DNA of 64,000 nucleotides from JASMHC01 sp964453855 (lineage in GTDB: Bacteria; Pseudomonadota; Alphaproteobacteria; Rhodobacterales; Rhodobacteraceae): the NCBI GenBank assembly GCA_964453855.1, contig CAYVRN010000009.1, positions 1 through 64,000 of the forward strand, in the 5' to 3' direction. Below are positions 36,395 to 45,257 of this stretch, piece after piece. Below the pieces are notes generated by a model. That model had not been told where the DNA came from. It saw nothing but the letters and a program-made list of their open reading frames with translations, and did no database searches. Every line of letters begins with the position of its first letter. Within the stretch, counting starts at the first letter, position 1. The position numbers and the translations under genes were made by a program.

Positions 36395-37941
36395 TGGCAA
36401 ACCTACTTTCCATTGTTACGTTTATCCCCGCGGTTGCAGCACTGATCCTTGCGATCTTCCTGCGCGGTGAGGACGAGGCCGCGAATGGCCGCGCTAAAAT
36501 GCTGGCGCTGGTGGCAACCTCGGTGACATTCCTTGTGTCGCTGTTCATCATGGGCGGCTTTGATCCCGCGAACACTGATATGCAATTCGTGGAAGATCGC
36601 GAATGGCTGATGGGCCTGAGTTACAAGATGGGTGTGGACGGTATCAGCGTTCTATTCGTCATGTTGACCACCTTTATGATGCCGTTAGTCATTCTGGCCA
36701 GCTGGGGTGTTGAAAAGCGTGTGAAAGAATACATGATCGCCTTCCTGTTGCTCGAGACCCTGATGCTGGGTGTTTTCATGGCACTGGATCTGGTTTTGTT
36801 CTACCTGTTCTTCGAAGCTGGTCTGATACCGATGTTCCTGATCATCGGTATCTGGGGGGGCGCGAACCGCATTTATGCATCCTTCAAGTTTTTCCTCTAT
36901 ACCTTCCTCGGTTCAGTTCTGATGCTGGTGGCGATGGTGGCGATGTACGCAGACGCGGGCACCACTGATATGGTCGCTCTGGCCTCGCACGAATTCGCAT
37001 CAGAGACATTCTCGGTCATGGGTATCTCCGTCGTGGGAGGTCTACAGACCATGCTGTTCCTGGCGTTCTTTGCCAGCTTTGCGGTGAAAATGCCGATGTG
37101 GCCTGTGCATACCTGGCTTCCTGACGCACACGTTCAGGCGCCTACCGCCGGTTCGGTCGTGCTGGCCGCGATCCTGCTGAAGATGGGTGGCTACGGCTTC
37201 TTGCGGTTTAGCTTGCCGATGTTCCCTGTGGGTGCCGATGTGATGACCGATCTGGTGCTGTGGATGTCGGTTATCGCGATTGTCTACACCTCACTGGTGG
37301 CGCTGGTGCAGGAAGACATGAAAAAGCTGATCGCTTATTCATCTGTCGCGCACATGGGCTATGTAACGGCCGGTATCTTTGTCGCCAATCAACAAGGTGT
37401 TGATGGCGCGATCTTCCAGATGATCAGCCACGGCTTTATCTCGGGCGCGCTCTTCCTGAGCGTCGGCGTCATCTACGACCGCATGCATACCCGCGAGATT
37501 GACGCCTATGGTGGTCTTGTAAATCGTATGCCGGCCTATGCGCTGATCTTCATGTTCTTCACGATGGCAAACGTCGGCCTGCCTGGTACTTCAGGTTTCG
37601 TTGGTGAATTCCTGACCCTTATGGGCATGTTCCAATACAACACCTGGATTGCCGCAATAGCGACCTCTGGTGTGATTTTCTCGGCGGCTTATGCGCTGTG
37701 GCTCTATCGCCGAGTTGTCTTTGGTCAACTGATCAAAGAGGCTCTGAAAACGATCGAGGACATGACGGCCCGCGAAAAGTGGATCATGGCTCCATTGGTG
37801 ATCATGACCCTGCTGCTTGGTGTCTATCCGTCGCTGGCAATTGATGTCGTATCACCGTCGGTTGAAAACCTGCTTCATAACTATCACGCGGCCCTGGGTT
37901 CGGTCGCAGATCACGGCGCTGCCGCCGTGGCAACGCATTGA
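36394..37941 (+). CDS. nuoM: NADH-quinone oxidoreductase subunit M
   Basis: A 515-residue antiporter-like membrane subunit, one of the three proton pumps of complex I, with about 14 helices. It shows DLVLFYLFFEAGLIPMFLIIGIW with the helix-5 glutamate, MPMWPVHTWLPDAHVQAPTAGSVVLAAILLKMGGYG with the conserved lysine, and DMKKLIAYSSVAHMGYVT. Translationally coupled to nuoL through TAATG. Eleven bases separate it from nuoN. Confidence 0.97.
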   Translation: MANLLSIVTFIPAVAALILAIFLRGEDEAANGRAKMLALVATSVTFLVSLFIMGGFDPANTDMQFVEDREWLMGLSYKMGVDGISVLFVMLTTFMMPLVILASWGVEKRVKEYMIAFLLLETLMLGVFMALDLVLFYLFFEAGLIPMFLIIGIWGGANRIYASFKFFLYTFLGSVLMLVAMVAMYADAGTTDMVALASHEFASETFSVMGISVVGGLQTMLFLAFFASFAVKMPMWPVHTWLPDAHVQAPTAGSVVLAAILLKMGGYGFLRFSLPMFPVGADVMTDLVLWMSVIAIVYTSLVALVQEDMKKLIAYSSVAHMGYVTAGIFVANQQGVDGAIFQMISHGFISGALFLSVGVIYDRMHTREIDAYGGLVNRMPAYALIFMFFTMANVGLPGTSGFVGEFLTLMGMFQYNTWIAAIATSGVIFSAAYALWLYRRVVFGQLIKEALKTIEDMTAREKWIMAPLVIMTLLLGVYPSLAIDVVSPSVENLLHNYHAALGSVADHGAAAVATH

Positions 37942-37952
37942 GGAAGTGAAAG

Positions 37953-39392
37953 ATGCTTCAGGCTGATCTAAATACAATCCTGCCGGAAATCATTCTGTCC
38001 ATCTATGCGATGGTCGCGCTGGTGGCAGCTGTTTATACTGGAAAAGACAAGACAGCACCGATGCTGGTCTGGTTGACCTCGGCATTGCTTGTCGTCATTG
38101 GCATCTGGGTCGCAATGAGCGGCAGCGGAGACACGCAAGCATTCGGTGGTATGTACAACGACGATGCCTTCAGCCGCTTTGCCAAGGTAACAGTTTTGCT
38201 GTCTGCAGCCGCAGTCCTGGTAATGAGTCAAGGCTACATGGAACGGCGCGGACTGCTTCGGTTCGAGTATCCAATGCTGATCGTTCTGGCTGTTGTAGGT
38301 ATGATGGTCATGGTGTCCGCCGGTGACCTGATGACGCTTTACATGGGCCTCGAGCTGCAATCCTTATCGCTTTACGTGGTTGCATCTCTTCGCCGCGACA
38401 GCATGAAATCAACTGAAGCCGGCTTGAAGTACTTTATTCTTGGTGCCTTGTCTTCTGGTCTGCTTCTCTATGGTGCTTCACTGGTCTATGGCTTTTCGGG
38501 AACCACTTTGTTTGCAGGTATCATCGAAGCGACGCATGGCGATGAAATGCCGTTGGGTGTCTTGTTCGGACTGGCCTTTATGGCAGCGGGTTTTGCATTT
38601 AAGGTATCTGCGGTTCCGTTCCACATGTGGACACCAGACGTATACGAAGGTGCTCCGACCCCTGTAACGGCTTTCTTTGCCACGGCGCCTAAAGTCGCTG
38701 CGATGGGTTTGTTCGCGCGCGTTATGCATGACGCATTTGGTGGTATGGTTGGCGATTGGCAGCAAATCATCGCCTTCATGGCGGTTCTGTCGATGTTCCT
38801 TGGTGCGGTCGCCGCAATTGGACAGCGCGACATCAAGCGTCTGATGGCCTATTCTTCGATTGCTCACATGGGTTATGCGCTGATGGGACTGGCATCGGGT
38901 ACGGCGTTTGGTGTGCAGGCAATGCTGGTTTACATGGCGATTTATGTGACCATGAACATCGGCACATTCGCCTTTATCATGAGCATGGAGAAAGACGGTC
39001 AGCCGGTAACCTCGATCGATAGTTTGCACCTGTATGCGCGTCGTGAGCCAGCAAAGGCTTTGGCGATGCTGGTTCTTTTGTTCTCGCTGGCGGGTGTGCC
39101 GCCCCTGGTCGGGTTCTTTGGTAAGTTCTACGTATTGCGCGCGGCCTATGACGCTGGTCTGGTATGGTTGGCAATTGCAGGTGTGATCGCTTCGGTGATT
39201 GGTGCGTTCTATTATTTGCGCATCGTATACTTCATGTACTTCGGCGAAGAGCGTGAAGGGCTGGATGGTGGCAAGTCGGCCATGCTGTCGGGCATGTTGA
39301 TGGCGTCGGCTGCGATAATGCTGGTCGGGGTTGTGAACCTGTTCGGTATCGAAGCCCCGGCTGCGGCGGCAGCGGCGATGCTTGTGAACTGA
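37953..39392 (+). CDS. nuoN: NADH-quinone oxidoreductase subunit N
   Basis: A 479-residue antiporter-like membrane subunit. MTLYMGLELQSLSLYVVAS, KSTEAGLKYFILGALSSGLLLYGAS, FKVSAVPFHMWTPDVYEGAPTPVTAFFA and DIKRLMAYSSIAHMGYALMGL are the expected blocks, with the pumping glutamate and lysines. GAAGTGAAAG precedes the ATG. It is the last nuo gene; a strong rho-independent terminator begins 28 bases after its stop. Confidence 0.97.
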   Translation: MLQADLNTILPEIILSIYAMVALVAAVYTGKDKTAPMLVWLTSALLVVIGIWVAMSGSGDTQAFGGMYNDDAFSRFAKVTVLLSAAAVLVMSQGYMERRGLLRFEYPMLIVLAVVGMMVMVSAGDLMTLYMGLELQSLSLYVVASLRRDSMKSTEAGLKYFILGALSSGLLLYGASLVYGFSGTTLFAGIIEATHGDEMPLGVLFGLAFMAAGFAFKVSAVPFHMWTPDVYEGAPTPVTAFFATAPKVAAMGLFARVMHDAFGGMVGDWQQIIAFMAVLSMFLGAVAAIGQRDIKRLMAYSSIAHMGYALMGLASGTAFGVQAMLVYMAIYVTMNIGTFAFIMSMEKDGQPVTSIDSLHLYARREPAKALAMLVLLFSLAGVPPLVGFFGKFYVLRAAYDAGLVWLAIAGVIASVIGAFYYLRIVYFMYFGEEREGLDGGKSAMLSGMLMASAAIMLVGVVNLFGIEAPAAAAAAMLVN

Positions 39393-39419
39393 GTTGACGC
39401 AAGTGCGGAAAACAGCGGT

Positions 39420-39450
39420 GACGCGCCCATTGGGCGCGTCTCTTTGTTTT
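39420..39450 (+). terminator. Rho-independent terminator of the nuo operon
   Basis: GACGCGCC(CA) at 39420-39429 pairs perfectly with (TG)GGCGCGTC at 39431-39440, a very GC-rich stem with a tight loop, followed by TCTTTGTTTT. This closes the 17-kb nuo transcript and separates it from birA. Confidence 0.85.
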
Positions 39451-39454
39451 GTAG

Positions 39455-39495
39455 GCCCCTTCGGGGCGCTTTTGAGTATTTGGGGTAAGATGAAG
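39455..39495 (+). repeat. Dispersed intergenic repeat upstream of birA
   Basis: A hairpin GCCCC (39455-39459) / GGGGC (39463-39467) is followed by GAGTATTTGGGGTAAGATGAAG-like sequence at 39474-39495, which runs straight into the birA start. It has the same order (GC hairpin, then GAGTATTT, then AGATGAA) as the elements at 16715 and 51791. Confidence 0.6.
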
Positions 39496-39497
39496 TG

Positions 39498-40247
39498 ATG
39501 GACTGGCCAGATGGGTACGACCGGCGTGTATTGGCCGAGGTTGACAGCACGAATGCGGAAGCCGGACGGATTGCAGCTGAATTGTCCATGCCAACATGGA
39601 TATTGGGGCTAAAGCAGTCATCTGGGCGTGGCCGGCGCGGTCGGTCTTGGGAGATGCCGGACGGCAATTTTGCCGCCACTTTGGTGATGCGGCCCTTGGA
39701 AGCTCCGGATCAGGTTGCCTTGCGCAGCTTTGTAGCGGCTCTTGCTTTATACGATGCATTGGAGGCTGCGACCGGGCGCACGGACCTTCTTTCGTTGAAG
39801 TGGCCAAATGATCTCCTGCTGCGCGGTGGGAAAGTGGCTGGCATTCTGCTGGAAAGCACGGGGTCCGGCGCAGGGATCGGCCATATCGCGATAGGGATTG
39901 GCGTTAATCTTGTGGCTGTGCCGGATGGTGCTTTGTTGGAGCCGCATGCGGCTGCGCCGGTTTCGGTCTTTGGTGAGACATCTGTCAAGATTGCACCAGA
40001 GGCGTTTCTGACCCTGCTCGCGCAATCTTTTGCCCGCCACGAACATAGCTTTGTCACGTATGGCTTTGCCCCTGTTCGTGAGCTTTGGCTTTCCCGAGCC
40101 GCACGCTTGGGTGAAATCATTAAGGCCCGCACGATGCGCGACGAATTTACGGGAACGTTTTCTACAGTCGATCCCTCGGGCAATCTTGTGCTAGAGACCG
40201 CACAAGGGCGGCGGGTAATCCCGGCAGCTGATGTTTTTTTCGAATGA
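39498..40247 (+). CDS. birA: Biotin-acetyl-CoA-carboxylase ligase
   Basis: A 249-residue biotin protein ligase without an N-terminal DNA-binding domain (class I). It activates biotin with ATP and attaches it to carboxylase lysines, so it serves pyruvate carboxylase and MccA in this window. Motifs: EVDSTNAEAGRIA, the biotinyl-AMP loop QSSGRGRRGRSWEMPDGNF, LKWPNDLLLRGGKVAGILLE and IGIGVNLV. The ATG at 39498 follows a GTG two codons earlier that is also in frame. Its order with coaX and RNase J downstream of nuoN is conserved in many alphaproteobacteria. Nine bases separate it from coaX. Confidence 0.95.
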   Translation: MDWPDGYDRRVLAEVDSTNAEAGRIAAELSMPTWILGLKQSSGRGRRGRSWEMPDGNFAATLVMRPLEAPDQVALRSFVAALALYDALEAATGRTDLLSLKWPNDLLLRGGKVAGILLESTGSGAGIGHIAIGIGVNLVAVPDGALLEPHAAAPVSVFGETSVKIAPEAFLTLLAQSFARHEHSFVTYGFAPVRELWLSRAARLGEIIKARTMRDEFTGTFSTVDPSGNLVLETAQGRRVIPAADVFFE

Positions 40248-40256
40248 GGGTGGCAA

Positions 40257-41036
40257 ATGCTTCTGGCAATTGACTGCGGAAATACCAATACGGTGTTCTC
40301 GATCTGGGACGGGACCCGGTTCCTTTGCACTATGCGCACCTCGACCCACCACGCGCGGACGGCGGACGCCTATTTCACGTGGTTCTCGACGCTGATTAAA
40401 CACTACGAGCTTGATCTGGATATCACCGACGTGATCATCTCGTCGACGGTGCCGAGGGTTGTCTTTAATTTAAGGGTCTTTTCCGATCGTTTTTTCGGAT
40501 GCCGGCCTTTGGTTGTCGGAAAATCGGACTGTGTTTTGCCAGCCGAGCCTAGGGTTGATCAAGGCACGCAAATCGGACCCGATCGACTTGTGAACACGGC
40601 AGGGGCGTTTGACCGTCACGGGGGTGATTTGATCGTTGTCGATTTCGGAACCGCGACGACGTTCGACGTGGTTGCCAAAGATGGAGCCTATGTCGGCGGG
40701 GTTATTGCTCCGGGGGTGAACCTGTCGCTTGAGGCGTTGCATATGGCCGCAGCTGCCCTGCCGCATGTGGATATCGCAAAGCCGCAAAAGGTGGTTGGCA
40801 CAAATACGGTCGAGTGTATTCAGTCCGGTGTTTTCTGGGGCTACATCGGGATGGTTCGAGAGGTATGCCAACGGATCAAAGCTGAACGTGACCGTCCGAT
40901 GCGCGTGATTGCGACAGGTGGTCTGGCCCCATTGTTCGGGCAGACAGAAGATCTATTTGACGTCTACGAGGATGATTTGACCATGCATGGTCTGACCGTC
41001 ATTCACAACTATAACAAAACTCAAGGAAACTCATGA
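40257..41036 (+). CDS. coaX: Type III pantothenate kinase
   Basis: A 259-residue type III pantothenate kinase (pantothenate to 4'-phosphopantothenate, first step of coenzyme A synthesis). It has the ASKHA-fold phosphate loop AIDCGNTNTVFSIWDG at the N-terminus, GPDRLVNTAGAF, VVDFGTATTFDVV with the catalytic aspartate region, GGVIAPGVNLSLEAL and VIATGGLAPLF. The enzyme is not inhibited by CoA in this class. Its last bases overlap the RNase J start (ATGA). Confidence 0.96.
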   Translation: MLLAIDCGNTNTVFSIWDGTRFLCTMRTSTHHARTADAYFTWFSTLIKHYELDLDITDVIISSTVPRVVFNLRVFSDRFFGCRPLVVGKSDCVLPAEPRVDQGTQIGPDRLVNTAGAFDRHGGDLIVVDFGTATTFDVVAKDGAYVGGVIAPGVNLSLEALHMAAAALPHVDIAKPQKVVGTNTVECIQSGVFWGYIGMVREVCQRIKAERDRPMRVIATGGLAPLFGQTEDLFDVYEDDLTMHGLTVIHNYNKTQGNS

Positions 41037-42700
41037 CCAAGGAACGCTTGATCTATTTGCCGCTGGGTGGTGCCGGTGAAATCGGAATGAACGCCTATGT
41101 TTATGGCTATGGAAAGCCTGGCGACGAGCGGTTGATTCTTGTGGATCTGGGCGTGACCTTTCCAGACATGGATGGCACGCCGGGCGTTGATCTGATCATG
41201 CCGGATATTTCCTGGCTCAAAGAACGCAAAGAACGTCTTGAGGCGATCTTTATCACACATGCACATGAAGATCATGTCGGAGCCGTTGGGCTGCTTTACG
41301 AGGCGCTTGGTGCCCCCGTTTATGCGCGCGCATTTACAGCAAATATCACGCGTGGGAAAATGTCCCAGCATGGCCAGCCGGAAGACGCCGTGACCACCGT
41401 GTCAGCGTGGCCGGAAACAGTAAATGCGGGGCCGTTTACAGTTGGCTTCCTGCCGATTTCGCATTCAATCCCTGAAAGCTCGGGTCTGGTGATAGATACG
41501 CCAGCTGGACGGATCGTACACTCAGGCGATTTCAAGATTGATGAAACACCTTTGGTTGGAGAGCCGTTTGACGCTGACCTTTGGGCGTCGATTTCTGAGG
41601 TCGGGGTGAAGGCACTTGTGTGCGATTCAACCAATATCTTCTCGCATCACGCAGGACGATCCGAGGCAGAGCTGGGTCAACCGATTGAAGAATTGATCGC
41701 AGCCGCACCGGGTATGGTGGCTGCAACGACCTTCGCCTCTAACGTGGCGCGGGTGAAAACCCTTGCACAAGCGGGCGCGCGCGCAGGGCGCAAGATTGTG
41801 CTGTTGGGGCGCGCGATGCGGCGGATGATCGAAGCGGCAACGGTTACCGGTGTTTTGCAGGATTTCCCAAAAACTATCAGTCCCGAGGATGCAGCCAGCC
41901 TGCCACGGCAAAGCCTGATGCTGATTACCACAGGGTCGCAGGGCGAGGGGCGAGCAGCAACGGCGGCTTTGTCGCGCGGAAAATATCTTGGGTTGAGTAT
42001 GAAACAGGGGGATATGTTCCTGTTCTCTTCAAAAACCATTCCCGGCAATGAACGCTCGGTGATCCGCATCATGAACAACTTTAGTGAGATGGGTGTTGAT
42101 GTGGTTGATGACATGGGCGGTCTTTATCATGTGTCGGGACACGCGAACCGCCCCGATCTGGCACGGATGCATCAGATCGTGCATCCTCAGATGTTGATCC
42201 CGATGCATGGCGAACACCGTCATTTGCGCGAGCACGCGAATTTGGCACAGGACAGTGGCATTCCTTCGATCACAGCGGTGAATGGAATGATGCTGGATTT
42301 GACAGGAGCGTTGCCCGAGATTGCGGGATATGTGGATACCGGTCGGACATATCTGGACGGGACGGTGAAGATTGGCGCATTGGACGGCATTGTTCGTGAA
42401 CGGATCAGGATGGCCGTCAACGGCTTGGTCGTTGTGACTTTGGTTCTGGATGAAGAAAACGAACCCTTGGGAGACCCTTGGTGCGATTTGCGCGGATTAC
42501 CTGAACTGGGTCAATCAAATGCGCCTTTATCCGATGTCCTTGAGGAAGACCTGTCCCAGTTCATTGGTAGGGCCAGCGGGAAGACGCTGGCGGACGATGA
42601 CAAGCTTGAAACCGAAATCAAACGCATTGTCCGCAAGACGGCATCGGATGAAGTTGGCAAAAAGCCCGAGGTGCACGTCATCGTATCGCGTTTGGTCTGA
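41033..42700 (+). CDS. rnj: Ribonuclease J
   Basis: A 555-residue metallo-beta-lactamase/beta-CASP ribonuclease acting in mRNA decay and rRNA maturation. The zinc site is HAHEDHVGAVG, with HSIPESSGL, SGDFKIDETP and the C-terminal HVSGHANR and MHGEHRHL motifs; the beta-CASP domain lies at about residues 200-390. Overlaps coaX by 4 bases. The region beyond residue 450 is the RNase J C-terminal domain (REDEIG-type residues near KRIVRKTASDEVGKKPEVHV). No unusual features. Confidence 0.95.
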   Translation: MTKERLIYLPLGGAGEIGMNAYVYGYGKPGDERLILVDLGVTFPDMDGTPGVDLIMPDISWLKERKERLEAIFITHAHEDHVGAVGLLYEALGAPVYARAFTANITRGKMSQHGQPEDAVTTVSAWPETVNAGPFTVGFLPISHSIPESSGLVIDTPAGRIVHSGDFKIDETPLVGEPFDADLWASISEVGVKALVCDSTNIFSHHAGRSEAELGQPIEELIAAAPGMVAATTFASNVARVKTLAQAGARAGRKIVLLGRAMRRMIEAATVTGVLQDFPKTISPEDAASLPRQSLMLITTGSQGEGRAATAALSRGKYLGLSMKQGDMFLFSSKTIPGNERSVIRIMNNFSEMGVDVVDDMGGLYHVSGHANRPDLARMHQIVHPQMLIPMHGEHRHLREHANLAQDSGIPSITAVNGMMLDLTGALPEIAGYVDTGRTYLDGTVKIGALDGIVRERIRMAVNGLVVVTLVLDEENEPLGDPWCDLRGLPELGQSNAPLSDVLEEDLSQFIGRASGKTLADDDKLETEIKRIVRKTASDEVGKKPEVHVIVSRLV

Positions 42701-42780
42701 AACCGACTGAAGCTGCGTCGTCTTCTGGCGTGACGGCCATACAAAACTTTCCTTTGCTGTAGAAAACGGCGGAGGAAAAT

Positions 42781-43623
42781 ATGGTTTATATCGCGCAGGA
42801 TTTGATTAATTTGGATCGCTACCCGATCCATGCGGATGGAGCATCACGAGTAGCGCTTGTCGAGCGGGTTCAACAGGACTTGGCGCGTGATGGCTGCGCC
42901 GTTCTGAAAGGCTTTTTAAGTCAAAAAGGGATAAATGCTATCATTGCTGAGGCAAATGGTGTTGCGGGTAAAGGGCATCGGTCGTTCAATCGGACCAATG
43001 TCTATTTCACCGCTGACGACCCAACACTTCCGGACAGTGACCCTCGTCGCAGGTTTTTTGAGCGCTCGAATAGTTTCATTGCGGCGGATAATTTCGCAGC
43101 AACCGGAGCTTTGCGTACAGTGCACGACTTTCCCGCATTTGATCCGTTTATAAAAGAGTGTCTTCAGCAAGATGCTTTTTATCGATATGCGGATCCTCTG
43201 GCCGATGTGATCATCAACATGGCAGGTGAAGGCAACGGTTTTCCGTGGCACTTTGATACGAACAACTTCACGGTGACCCTTGCGATCCAGAATGCCGAAC
43301 GTGGTGGTGACTTCGAATATGCGCCCTGGCTTCGAAAAGGAGATGAAAACTATGACGAAGTCAGCCGAGTATTGGATGGGACCTCAGAGACCGTTAAGGT
43401 TTTGAAACTGGAACCGGGTGATCTGCAATTGTTTCAGGGGCGCTATAGTTTGCACCGTGTTGCCCCTCTCGCCGGAAGCACGCCCAGATATGTCGCGATC
43501 TTTTCCTATGTCGACCAGCCCGACATGGTGGGCAGTCCCGAACGCACCCGCCAATTGTACGGACGCGTTTTGCCGGTTCACCTTGAGCGGGCGGGCTTAA
43601 GATCTGACGCTTATCTGGACTAA
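42781..43623 (+). CDS. Fe(II)/2-oxoglutarate-dependent oxygenase-like protein
   Basis: A 280-residue protein of the double-stranded beta-helix oxygenase type. The iron ligands appear to be His157 and Asp159 in FPWHFDTNNFTVTLAIQN and His225 in RYSLHRV, with Arg236 as the likely 2-oxoglutarate anchor. It resembles the ArpA/HalD-like group; the aspartate is kept, so it should hydroxylate rather than halogenate. The substrate, possibly an amino acid, is not known. GGAGGAAAAT gives a good ribosome-binding site. It stands alone, converging on the helicase gene with 16 bases between stops. A phytanoyl-CoA dioxygenase-like activity is an alternative. Confidence 0.8.
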   Translation: MVYIAQDLINLDRYPIHADGASRVALVERVQQDLARDGCAVLKGFLSQKGINAIIAEANGVAGKGHRSFNRTNVYFTADDPTLPDSDPRRRFFERSNSFIAADNFAATGALRTVHDFPAFDPFIKECLQQDAFYRYADPLADVIINMAGEGNGFPWHFDTNNFTVTLAIQNAERGGDFEYAPWLRKGDENYDEVSRVLDGTSETVKVLKLEPGDLQLFQGRYSLHRVAPLAGSTPRYVAIFSYVDQPDMVGSPERTRQLYGRVLPVHLERAGLRSDAYLD

Positions 43624-43639
43624 CTGGCGGCGCTGATTA

Positions 43640-45040
43640 TTAGCTTGCCATACGCTCGGTAAAGCTGAGGGCAATGAATTGCGGCATGTGATCGCCCATG
43701 CCGACGGTCGTGTTCTTTTCTACCCGTCGATCCTGGCCTCGGCGAGGGTTGCGGGGCTTGCTGTCCGCTTGAGAGGACGCGACTGGCTTGGGCTTTTGCT
43801 CCGCTTGAGCGGATGCGTCTGGCTTGGGCGTTTGGGTCAGGTCTTTTTTCGGTACGCTAGCAGCTTTGCGCGGCTGTTTTTCTTCAACCTGCTTAACAGG
43901 GTTGTCGACGCGGGGGATAGCTTTCTGGATGAGGGCTTCTACAGCGGCCAAGGTTTTTTCGTCGCGCGGCTCACAAATTGTAAAGGCTTTACCTTCACGG
44001 CCTGCGCGGCCTGTGCGTCCAATACGGTGCACATAATCCTCGGCGTGGCCAGGGACGTCAAAGTTGAACACGTGGCTGACGCTTGGCACATCAAGGCCGC
44101 GTGCAGCCACGTCTGATGCCACGAGAATGCGTAGAGATCCCTCGCGGAACGCATCGAGCGTTTTCGTTCGTTGGGACTGATCTAGATCGCCGTGAATAGG
44201 CGCTGCGTTGTAGCCGTATTTCTTCAACGACTTGGCGCATATGTCCACGTCGGTCTTGCGATTACAGAAGATGATCGCATTGGTGCACTTTTCGCCTTCC
44301 ATGTCGATCAGGCTGCGAAGAACCTTGCGCTTCTCGCTGGCCGCGCGATCACGGCGCGAGCCTTTGAACATTACAACGGCTTGTTCAATGGTTTCGGATG
44401 CTGTTGCCTGACGAGCTACTTCTATTTTTGCGGGGTTCGACAAGAAGGTATTGGTGACCCGTTCGATCTCGGTCGCCATTGTGGCTGAGAAAAAGAATGT
44501 CTGACGGGTGAACGGGGTCAGGCTAAAGATACGCTCGATATCAGGGATAAAGCCCATATCCAGCATGCGGTCTGCTTCGTCGACCACCATGATCTGTACG
44601 CCAGTCAAAAGCAGCTTTCCACGCTCGAAATGGTCCAGCAGGCGACCCGGGGTTGCGATCAGGACATCAACGCCCTTGTCGATCAGCTGATCTTGTTCTT
44701 TGAACGAAACGCCACCGATCAGCAGCGCTTTGGTCAGCTTAAGATGTTTCGAATAGGTGTCGAAGTTTTCCGCCACCTGAGCCGCCAACTCACGGGTTGG
44801 GCAAAGGACAAGCGAGCGTGGCATACGCGCGCGAGCGCGGCCACGGGCCAGAAGCGAGAGCATCGGCAGCGTAAAGCTGGCGGTTTTCCCTGTACCTGTT
44901 TGGGCGATGCCCAAAACGTCACGGCCTTCCAATGCCGGAGGAATTGCGCCTGCTTGAATGGGTGTTGGCTGGGTGTACCCTGCCTCTTCGACGGCTTTCA
45001 GAACTTTGGGGTTCAGATTCAGATCTGAGAAATTGGTCAT
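43640..45040 (-). CDS. DEAD-box RNA helicase, RhlE type
   Basis: A 466-residue DEAD-box helicase. It shows FSDLNLNPKVLKAVEEAGYTQPTPIQ (Q-motif), AQTGTGKTASFTLPML (I), PTRELAAQV (Ia), VDEADRMLDMGF (II), FFSATM (III), ILVASDVAARGLDVPSV (V) and HRIGRTGRAGREG (VI). It unwinds RNA duplexes in ribosome assembly or mRNA decay. After about residue 375 a low-complexity tail rich in Lys/Pro/Gln/Ala follows, probably unstructured and RNA-binding. ATG at 45040 has GGA close upstream; the frame reaches 45106 but has no support there. Confidence 0.93.
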   Translation of the reverse strand: MTNFSDLNLNPKVLKAVEEAGYTQPTPIQAGAIPPALEGRDVLGIAQTGTGKTASFTLPMLSLLARGRARARMPRSLVLCPTRELAAQVAENFDTYSKHLKLTKALLIGGVSFKEQDQLIDKGVDVLIATPGRLLDHFERGKLLLTGVQIMVVDEADRMLDMGFIPDIERIFSLTPFTRQTFFFSATMATEIERVTNTFLSNPAKIEVARQATASETIEQAVVMFKGSRRDRAASEKRKVLRSLIDMEGEKCTNAIIFCNRKTDVDICAKSLKKYGYNAAPIHGDLDQSQRTKTLDAFREGSLRILVASDVAARGLDVPSVSHVFNFDVPGHAEDYVHRIGRTGRAGREGKAFTICEPRDEKTLAAVEALIQKAIPRVDNPVKQVEEKQPRKAASVPKKDLTQTPKPDASAQAEQKPKPVASSQADSKPRNPRRGQDRRVEKNTTVGMGDHMPQFIALSFTERMAS

Positions 45041-45257
45041 GTGTATCCACAGTTTGCGGACACAATCGGCCCGCGCGTCTAGTCTTGGTTGGGCCACTTC
45101 GGCCACTTCATATCCCTACGGAAACCTTCGCGATCCTTTAAACCATTAGGACTGCATAATCAACAGATCGTCATTTTCGCTGTCGATGCACTGGTCTATA
45201 CGGCCCAAAGGTCACTTTTTTGCAACGAAAACTCGTTTTGCTGTAGGCAATATTGGT

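Noticed and set aside
35375..36400. A 341-codon open frame antisense to nuoL
   Set aside because: It is rich in His/Arg/Asp as expected from the complement of the histidine-rich NuoL insert and carries no domain.
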